Shown here: positions 1 to 9,800 of the stretch, piece after piece
Position numbering within the stretch: position 1 is the stretch's first letter
How the letters are laid out: the number at the start of each line of letters is the position of its first letter
Source: Galaxea fascicularis
Taxonomy: Eukaryota > Cnidaria > Anthozoa > Scleractinia > Euphylliidae
NCBI GenBank assembly: GCA_948470475.1
Contig: OX419338.1
Span: 1,597,159 to 1,661,158, forward strand
Direction: 5' to 3'
DNA length: 64,000 nt
Made by a program: the position numbers and the translations under genes
Notes under the pieces: model-generated
Told to the model about the DNA's origin: nothing
Databases searched by the model: none
What the model saw: the letters and a program-made list of their open reading frames with translations, nothing else

Positions 1-88
1 TGTTGTAAACTGACCCGTGCCGACATCTGTCAATGCGTCATTAAATCTTCTTACATGCTGGGATTTTTAACACCTAATCACAGAAATC

Positions 89-430
89 TCATAAAACGTT
101 TTTCGTCTTTTTCTCGATAACATAAAACTGCATATAAGGGGGAACATTTTTAGTTCGTTTATGCGCGTCTTCCGACGGAATTAGCTGAAAATCAACAGCC
201 ATTTTCAAGGATACTTTGTTCGAAAAACCGTGTCGGGCTTTGTTTAATTTCGCTTCCGTTTCCGAGTTACGGCCTCTTTTGTACAAAGGAACGTCCGCAT
301 GGACAATATCAAACTTTAGGAGGTTGTAAAAAAAAAACCAAACCGCATCTGGAAAATCGCAGACACGGTTTTTGAGGGTGATGTGTGAGAAAACATTTCC
401 GATATTAATCGCGCCGATCCGATAATTCAC
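89..430 (-). CDS. Unidentified 113-codon open frame, weak
   Basis: A minus-strand frame stays open for 113 codons upstream of the matrix gene. Composition is fairly protein-like (mixed hydrophobic and charged residues, one Cys), but I recognise no domain and see no convincing splice sites. It could be an exon, a decayed transposon fragment or chance. The first detectable exon of the plus-strand matrix gene starts 257 bases further on, so if real this frame would lie in that gene's intron or 5' flank. Confidence 0.15.
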   Translation of the reverse strand: MNYRIGAINIGNVFSHITLKNRVCDFPDAVWFFFYNLLKFDIVHADVPLYKRGRNSETEAKLNKARHGFSNKVSLKMAVDFQLIPSEDAHKRTKNVPPYMQFYVIEKKTKNVL

Positions 431-686
431 GCGCGGAAACGAACCAATTTAAGCGAAGCAGTGTTTCTGGGCATTTCTTTTAATATCACTGCAACACTGA
501 CTTTTTAGAAAATTTCAAAGATATGATTGTAATGTATAACTATTAAGCTTTCAGAAAATGTATAGGTTGACGAGGTTTTCTTTTAAAGCGTCAGCGTGAG
601 GGCGCGATTTCCAAACACTGTCAATCCACCTACTATGATACCTTAAGGGTTATTTAAATGTATTGCTTTTACTTCTTTGTTAAAAG

Positions 687-815
687 CCGGGGGTATTTCT
701 GCGAGTGGAGCTGCAGGCGGAGCTGGGGGATCCTCCGGAGCGGCCGGTGGGGCAGCGGGCGGAGCAGGAGCAACCGGAACAGGGGGATCCGCAGGAGCAG
801 CAGGTGGAGGGGCAG
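687..815 (+). CDS. Matrix gene exon: Gly/Ala/Ser/Thr-rich segment
   Basis: The acceptor is ...TTAAAAG and the donor is GTAGAA. The exon is phase 1 at both ends and 129 bases long. It encodes about 43 residues built from short GGA, GGS and GAT steps with almost no other side chains. It is the first coding exon I can place; the upstream exon must end with the first base of a codon. The Ala/Ser flavour differs from the two later Gly-rich exons. Confidence 0.6.
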
Positions 816-3800
816 GTAGAATTTCCTTCGATGCCTTTTTCGTTGTATCCCTATTTTTGTCCCAGAATGGTGATATCTCTCTCTCTCTCTCTCTCTTCGT
901 ACATTCGTAATCATGCCCAAGGTTGTATGGATAGGTAGTATGATTTACGTTTAACGTTGCTAATGGATACGTTTAAATGGAAGCCGAAAAGGGAATGCAT
1001 ACAGTGTCATTTTCTTATCGATATCGGTTGGTGTACAGCTTTTACTCATTTGAGAGGTAGAACATTTACGACTGTTGTCCTGTAGACCAGGTGAAGAAAT
1101 GAGAGATTCGTATAGGCGGTTCTTCAATACATATTGCTTTCAAATGCTCGATGGAATAGACGTAAAAGGATCACAGGTGATGGAGTAAAACGTATAGTGC
1201 AAAGGAGACAAATGGAATTTCTGGCAACTATACGATTCACTTCGCTAACAACTATGCTAACCACTAAGCACAAGGGTAAGGACCTTTTGCGCTTTTTCAA
1301 AGGTACTGTTGAACTGGCCTTCATGCTCGATGCCTCTAGTAGTATTGGCGGGGAATCCAATTTTCAGTTGTGCGTCCAGTTTATTAAGTCAGTCTATGGC
1401 AGTTTCACTATTTCGTCCACGGCGTACCGCATAGGACTCGTTCTCTTCGGTGCATCAGCGTCTGTATCGTTCGACTTCAGCAAATACAGCTCAGCAGCTG
1501 AAATTGACTCTGCCATTGGGAGTATGAAGCTGTTAGGAGGAGCATGCGCAGCAGGACAAGGCCTAAGTACATGTCAATCACAACTGTTTGCCCAATCACG
1601 AGAAGGAGCGTCCAAGATCCTTCTGGTGATGATGGCAGGCAAATCAACGGACGACGTGTCTAGCGTAGCTGGCGATATGAAGAGTTCAGGTGTAAAAATA
1701 CTTTGCCTTGGAATGGGAAGTTCCTTTGACAAGTCACAGCTGACAGCAATGGCTAGTTCTGACTCATACGTACAGGTTGCTACCGATTACAACCAGCTCG
1801 GATCACTGTCCAGCGTCTTTGTGTCGCTCGTTGGTCAAGTCTCTGGCGGTAAGTAAAAAATAATATTTGGGGAATTATGAACCTGAGTAGCGAACAGAAC
1901 TGAATGAATGACTAAAGTAGTGATATAATATAAATTAAATAGTAAGAAACATTAAAAAAATAATAAAAATACTTAATTGACCACTCCCCTAGAGGGGCTA
2001 TTCAGGGACAATGAAACAAATAATACAAATTCAAACAACAGAGTTAAGGATCCCAACTAGCGGGAGGCAGACCAGTTGGCTATTTACAAAGATTACCGAA
2101 GAGGTGAACCAGGCACGAACCCAGAACAACACCAGCTAGTGGCTAGAGCGGGATTTTTCCCGGGTCACCGCTTTGAAATCCAGCGCCCTAAACCACGTCA
2201 CTCGGCCATCTGACTCGATAAACATCAAAACATTTAATTTTGTGTACTGAAATTTTAATAGGCGGGATAGAAGGCTCTAACCTTGGAGGAGGTGAGTTCA
2301 CCGCTTCAGTGAGCCATAACGTGTTTCCAGTCAAGTTAAAGCCAAAAAGATGGTCTACGGTTGGTAGTGATTTTTAAAACCGTCTTCATGCATTTTTATG
2401 AGCGAAGACCCGAAACATCTGAGGGATCGACAGGTGGGCAGAGGCCTCCGGCAATATGTGTACGTCAACATTGACGATGTGCAGACTCGATATTCAGTGT
2501 TATTTGGGGTTGGTGCAGGGAGATAAAAAAAAAGCTTACTGCGTAGCCTTGGTATCAACATTCTTCATCGTTTCCTTGAAAGCTTTTCCATGGAAAATCA
2601 GTGGAAAAGATAGAAAATTAATTCTTTGTGTAAGGCTAAAATGACGTGATGGAAGGGAATAGCTTATTGTGTTTTATGATGGATAACAAAATATTACAAG
2701 TGAATGATGCATATGAAAGAAATCATATGTGAACTGCGGATATGAAATCAAATGAAGAATGATCGTCGCAGTTGTGATCGCAATTTTTGTAATTGCGTAA
2801 AGAAGCCTGAAAAAAAAATCAGGACTTCAACGGGGCTTGAACCCGTGACCTCGCGATTCTGGTGCGATACTCAGTAGGTAGAGCAACGCACCGGGATCGC
2901 GGTTAAGAGCCGTAATGAGCTAGCAGACAGTTTCTGTCAATTTGTAGAAGTAAAATAGAAGTTCCTCTACACTATATTTCTTTTTTGCAGTAATTAAACC
3001 AGACTATCAAGCAGTCAAAATGACAAAATTTTCTCTTCCTTTTTTATTTGAAAAGGTGGAGGAGCGTCCACTGGAGGATCCTTAGGAGGAGCAACAGGTG
3101 GGACTGGAGCAACTGGTGGTGGTGAAGGAACTGGGGGAACCGGGGCGATTGGTGTAGGGGGAGGAATAGGTGGGACTGGAGCAACTGGCGTTGGGGGAGG
3201 GACCGGAGGAACTGGTGGAACTGGAACGATTGGTGTTGGGGGAGGAACAGGTGCGACTGGTGCAATTGGTGGTGGAGGAGGAACTGGAGGAACAGGGGCG
3301 ATTGGTGTAGGGGGAGGAATAGGTGGGACTGGAGCAACTGGCGTTGGGGGAGGGACCGGAGGAACTGGAGGAACTGGAACTGCAATTGGTGGTGGGGGGA
3401 GAGCTGGAGAAACCGGGTCGATTGGTGTAGGGGGAGGAATAGGGGGAACCGCAACAACTGGTGCTGGTGGAGGAACCGGGGCGATTGGTGTGGGGGGAGG
3501 AACAGGTGGGACTGGTGCAATTGGTGCTGGTGTAGGAACCGGAGGAATCAGAGGAACCGGCATGATTGCTGCAGGGGGAGGAACAGGAGGAATCGGAGCA
3601 ACTGGCATGGGGGGATCAATGGGAGGAATGACCGGAGTAACAGGAGGTAAAGTAAGCTGTTTTCATCAACGTAATTAGGCCTTACCTAACTTACTGCTCG
3701 TAGAACCCCCCCCCCCCCCCCGTCTCTCGGTCTACTGTCGTATTTACTCGACATTAGACGGTAACGTTTATGTTTTACAAAGAAAGCTATTTCTCCAAAA

Positions 3801-6800
3801 TCACTGACTAAAAGGCCTGCAAATTTTTAATGTCTTTGGTCAAATTGGTCCACGAAAACGTCAAGGCATAACATTGAAGATAATGAATCGGTACAATGCT
3901 ATTAAGGAGCTGGGCTTTTCAGTGCCCTTAATAGCACAGTTTCAAATAAACGGTTTAAAGCGCGCTGAAAGAATTGTTTTATTATCTTAGTCTTCAAACG
4001 TGTTGTCGCTTTCATAATTATCCGACAAAGATGAAGCTCCTTGAAATTAGCAGAATGCTCCCACTTTCTTGAAGGCCTATTTTCTCCAGCCGCTCGCGTA
4101 TCGAACCAATAGGAACGTTATCCTGTTGTACAGGTTATGTTCATAATGCAGATCTCGTGTTACAGAATTTTTGAACGCAAGAATCTTTGTTGCCATCCTT
4201 TTACAGTTTGTGCGGGTGACTACAGGAGCCCATAATGTATGGGCTCCTGGTGACTATAAGAGGTTTTGTCCAATCGAAAGGTTTCAAATCTGGATAACGT
4301 TTTGACATACTTTATGCCTTTTTAAGCATGGTTGTTGTCTTGTTACTACTCCATCAGGCTGTTAAGTTTGACTGTTTTCACTAAAGAGATCACGTTTGTT
4401 GTGCAGTTTCACTTTATGGTGCGATTATGAACAAAACAACTTAATTTCACCACACAGGGGTAGCTGGATTAAGACCTGAATGCAATATAAGGCCTCTTCA
4501 CTTGCCTTACTTGTGTTTATGCCAGCCGTCAGCTCCTAGTTGCGGAATTCAAAACGTTGGCCAAGGTAAAAACCACCTGCTTTATCCCAAAATAAACTTA
4601 GACTAAAACACAAAGAACCAACAGCCAAGATACTCGTTGTTGGAATAGCTACTGGCGGCTGACATTAATAAACAACTCTATTCTAACCGCCTCACTCGTG
4701 CTCACAACGTCTCTTCCTCATTCAAACAAGACAAACTGAACAGCATGTATATGCTTACAAACATCTCCTCTGTCAACTTGGTGCTTATATAGGTGATCAA
4801 ATCCTCCATAGGCAAGAAATCAAATCAAAGACGAACAGTGATTAACTTTCCAAATAATAACGGTTCTACTTCCGAAAGTAAAGGAAGACAAATATACGAT
4901 CACGAGAATACTAGCGACCTTGATACAGTTGGAACAAATTCCTCAAGTACTGCAGATAAAAGAAAACATACGGTGCTCAGGATTACATTTATCAAGAGAG
5001 CTCGAAATCAAACTGCTGAACCGCAAAGAGTGCTTTTGGTTGGTAACAATCCGAAGGACGACAGTTCAGCACTGCTGCGAACCTCGCCACAAAAAGTGGT
5101 TCAAGATACGTTGCAAGATGCCACGATTCCCATAACTTTCCAGGTAAACAGGAAACCAGTGAACTTGGAGAATTTGCCAATAAATAAACTACTTAGTGAC
5201 AAACCATTTCCGAAAAATCAACAGGATTTTAATACAAGCAGTGCTCTTCCACATCCCCAAATACTTAAACCCCCTGAACTTGAAGATAAACCAGAATCTA
5301 ACGTAGTATTAGAAGCCAAATTGAATCCAATCAGAATAGGCATTCGCTTGGATGGAAACAAGAAGAACGAAGCAAAAGAAAATTCTAAGGAGGTTAGCCA
5401 CGTCTCTCTGCAAGATGTATTGAACGACATCGGTGATTCATCCAAGACCATCAAAACAACAGATAAAAGCCGCCCAGAGAATGAAGAGTCTGTTGTTATA
5501 GATTTAAATGATAATTCAAATAAAGGTAACAAGCCAACAATGAAGCAAACAGATTCCAAAGAAAGCGATGGAAAATTAGGCAGAGTTCACTTGAAGGCAA
5601 CCAGCCACAAAGACAGCGAAAACGGCACGGAGGTTGAAACGGCTGGAGTATCCATAACAACAGAGAGTAAAGGACTTCAAACAAACGGTCTCATGAAAAT
5701 TCTTCTCTCCAAGTTGCTTGGAAGTGACATCAGCCAAGAACTTAAGGGGAAAGTTGCAGACGAGTTTAAGTCCATTGGTCGTCTTAAAAAGCCCAATGAC
5801 GAGGCATCCACAGCAGCACAGGGTTCTCTTGTAGAGTCTCCACCGGGGACAATTCAGGGGGTAGATACTACAGAAATGAACAATGCTGCAGGAGAGCAAC
5901 CACCCAACCCTGCAACTGTGCCTCCTCCTTCTCCTCCTCCGACCGCGCCTCCCGGTGTTCCAAACCAACCAGGGTGTGGAGGAATTCTAAATCCTGCTGT
6001 AGACAAGGTGACAGGTAATTCCCGTCTTCCAGGAGGGAGTGATTGTTCTTACGGAATGCAAAGGCCACCAAACGCTCATGCTGCCTCCAGCGCCGCTAAT
6101 GGCATGTTACTTGAGTCTCCACTGGGAACTATACATGGTGTAGGCACAGGTATTCCTTCGCCTGCAGCAGCACTACCAAGTCCTTTTTCCAGGTTATCAT
6201 CAAACGGAGGGATGTACGCATCTAGCGATGTAGCTGGGCAAAGAATTATGGCGGCTGGTACCAATACTGGTAACGGTTTCAATGGAATTCAAAGAGGAGA
6301 TTACGGTAAGATAAAGTGATGATGAATGCATGCGCATGGACGGCACAGATGGAGTCTTAATCATGGCAAAAAAGGGCAAAACCTGTAATTAATCATAGTC
6401 CAAACAGCATGCAACAGCAACCTTGAATATCGCCCAACAAAAGACTAATCCAGCTTCCTAATGGCATTTGTGTTGTGGTGGAAAAGGCGTCAGCTGTAAA
6501 CTGTAATATTGATAATCACTGACTTAAGGATGTAATCGTTAATATTGCAAGATGTAGAGGAATGATTAATAAAGCTGCGTAATGGTGTAATATGGATAAT
6601 GCAGTTGAAACAGGACGAGATAATACGACACTATACAATCAACATTATCCTGAGAATTTCACAATTGTTTTGTTTAGTAACAATTGTTTTCAGCTTAATT
6701 CAATTACTTACGTCACTCCATAAAAACATGCATTTGGGCAATTTCCAAGCTGCGTAATGCTGTAATATGGATGATGCGGTTGAACAGGACGAGATAATAC

Positions 6801-9800
6801 GACACTATACAATCAACATGATCCCGAGAATTTCACAATTGGATTCCAAAAAATTTTGTTTAGTAACAATTGTTTGGTTATGTGGTAATTTAAAATAGCT
6901 TAATTCAATTACTTACGTCACCCCTTAAAAACGTGCATTTGGGCAATTTCCATCCTCTCATAAACGATATCAGGCATGGCTAGAATGCTGAAACTATACG
7001 CCTAAAATTTCCAGGCACTCATTTCGTTACGATCAATTAACAGCTACATTAAAACGTTAATAAGCAGAAATAGCTAATAATGATGTAGTTAATTATTGTT
7101 GAAATCATGGGGTTTCAAAGTCGAAATCTCAATGATCCTAATCGTTTTAAGGACATATATCTTTAGAAGTCTTTCAAGAGCGTTGCGTCTGTTTTGTATT
7201 AGTGGAAATGACTGTCAGGGAATTATACTGATTTCCATGTAAACTATGGATACCAGAGGACTGAGGCATTTGGCTATTGTAGCTATCTATCGTAGCTTCA
7301 TTCCCTGACTTATCTAAGCTGTACATTTTGTTTCTGTTGGCAGCCTCGACTGGAATTGGAGGAGGAATGATTGGTGGCGGCGGAATAAACGCTGGTGGCG
7401 GTGTATTGGGAGGAGGAAATATGGGAATCGGTGGAAATATGGGTGGAGGAGGAATGATTGGGGGAGGAGGTATGGTAGGAGGAGGAGGGAACATGGTAGG
7501 GCCCAGCGGGAACTTAGGCGGTGGGGGAATGATAGGTGGGGGGCAAAACATGGGAGGAGGAGCTGGCAACATGATTGGAGGCGGCGGCATGGTTGGAGGA
7601 GGTGGTGGCATGATAGGAGGAGGTGGAGGTATGATAGGAGGAGGAGGAGGCGGTGGTATGGTTGGTGGAGGAGGCAGTATGATTGGGGGAGGTGGTGGCA
7701 ATATTGGTGGGGGTATGGGTGGAGGAATGACTGGTGTTGGTATCGGTGGTATTGGTATTGGAGGTGGATTTGGAGGCGCCAACATGGGGGGAGCTGGAGG
7801 TGGAAGAGTAGCAGGAACCAAAGGAATGGAAGGTAAAATAAGAAGTTCCAGTTATGTTTAGTTAAAGACGGTCGCGTGAAAACTTTCCAACATTGATTTT
7901 TCTGAGACTCTTACCACTGTAAGATGATGAGTTAGTTATGTCAGAAATGTAAAAAAAATCGGGCGTCACCAACTTCGTTTTGGAAAGAACATACTCGGAA
8001 GAACACCCTCGTGATCTGAAAAAGTCAGGCTTCGTTAGAGAGTAAGGCCACAGTGTCTGTTAGCCCAGTAATACGACTTCACTTTGAAGTGAAATGTTCT
8101 CTGCCAAATATATATTGTTTAAGTGAACCTGTTAAGTGAATTTAATCAACTGGTGAGGTTCCTTAAAGAACAAGTTCACATTTAGCGACCATAGTTTCAC
8201 GCGCCTTGCAGCCGCAAGATGGCGGGATTCGATGTCCCGTGGACAATGTGGAGATAATTGTAAATAAAATCTGTTTCTGGAAAGAAAAGTAGGAGTCACC
8301 GACCATTTAAGAGAGTAAACTGAAGGCGAAGAGAACGCAACAGCTACCATCCTTTTACTTCCTCTGTGCGTGCGCTTGATGGCTGACGAGGCATGACCTT
8401 GCGGCAGTAGGGATGCGTGTGAACAATTAGCGCGAACGTCCTTAAGGATAAAATTCCAGTTTATAACAGAACGAAGCTCGGGATAAATTTCAACAGTTAG
8501 TCTATTGGTGAGAAACAATTTTTATTTCCAGAGAGTGAAATTTTCCAGAAATTTGTTCTTATTTTTTGTTCCTAGTTATTTTGGATCTTGGGTTTTTGAT
8601 TGACGGTTCCTCGGCTGTGCTCAACGAACAGAACTTCCGGCAAATTCTGAACTTCGTCAGCGCTGTGGCCCATTCTTTCTCAATTGGCCACGACACAACT
8701 CGAATAGGAGTTGTCGTCTTCTCGCTCGAGGCTTTTGTCATCTTCAACTTCCACACATACTTCGATATCCAGAACATAGATCAGGCTCTGAACTCTGTAC
8801 AGTACCCAGGAACCGACGGACCAGGGACATATATTGGACGGGGTTTGCGAGTTTCGAAGCACTACCTATTCGGTAGCTCAAGCAGGGCCCATGTTCCACG
8901 AGCTCTTGTTGTGGTCGCAGGGGGAAAATCAATCGATGATGTTATCACCCCTTCAATGGACATTAGGTCGTACGGCGTGGAAATGTTTTGTGTTGGTGTC
9001 GGCAATCTGTACAGTAAACTGCAACTTCACGCCATGGCAAGCTTTCCGCACAGTGAACATATCTTCAGAGGCGATTACACATTGATAGGAAGTACTGCAC
9101 AACAAGTTGTCACCAAAATATTAAAAGGTTAGTATTGTAAATGAAGCGATGTTTCGTTCAGCTGACACCGCTCTGTCCCTGTTCTAGCACGAATGCAGTA
9201 AACTGCAAGTCCTTGACTAAGGTTGTAACTGTGGCGGTGATATAAGCGGTGAAAAAGACCTACCCTAACTGGTTTACTGCTTCTTTGCAGACATTTAGTT
9301 CGGTGGTATTTACTTTATTTCATAATACAGAGAAGACAGCAGAATATATTATTGGCGCCGTACTCAGTGATAATTTTATTGTCAATTTGGAGTTCAGAAA
9401 GTAAGCAAACTGAACTAGATAGTCGTGGTTAGTAATTACCAAATCAATGGATAGCAATTTTCGCGTGTTTTCATTGACTCCTGTGACTCAGAATATCCTT
9501 GGCTATTAGGCAGATTTAGCAAAGAGGACGGCAACGAGAACGCCACAAAACAATAGTTAATGGGCGTAATCTTGCAGTTCACAGGTCATGACAACTAAGT
9601 GATCTAAGCAGTTTGCGCAGTTGATAACATCACAGTGGTAGAGTGCTCTACAACTGAGTAACAATCCGACTTTAAGCTACTTTACAGCCGTATAAATAAG
9701 TGAAAAGATGGTGCATGGTACATACAGTTTACAAACTAGCATACAATTGATATTTGTTTCCACCTTGCTGCTTTCTCTTTTGGTCTTGGTCGGCAGGTAT

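Noticed and set aside
2085..2220. Functional tRNA-Leu/Ser gene
   Set aside because: The T arm and acceptor pairing are not intact, and the similarity is confined to the 5' half; a SINE head is more likely.
3015..3608. Long Pro-rich minus-strand open frame (PPVPPPTPIAPVPP type)
   Set aside because: It is the antisense of the Gly-rich exon. The plus strand has phase-matched splice sites and continues a multi-exon frame.
7174..7821. Pro-rich minus-strand open frame
   Set aside because: Antisense shadow of the Gly/Met-rich exon at 7344-7832.
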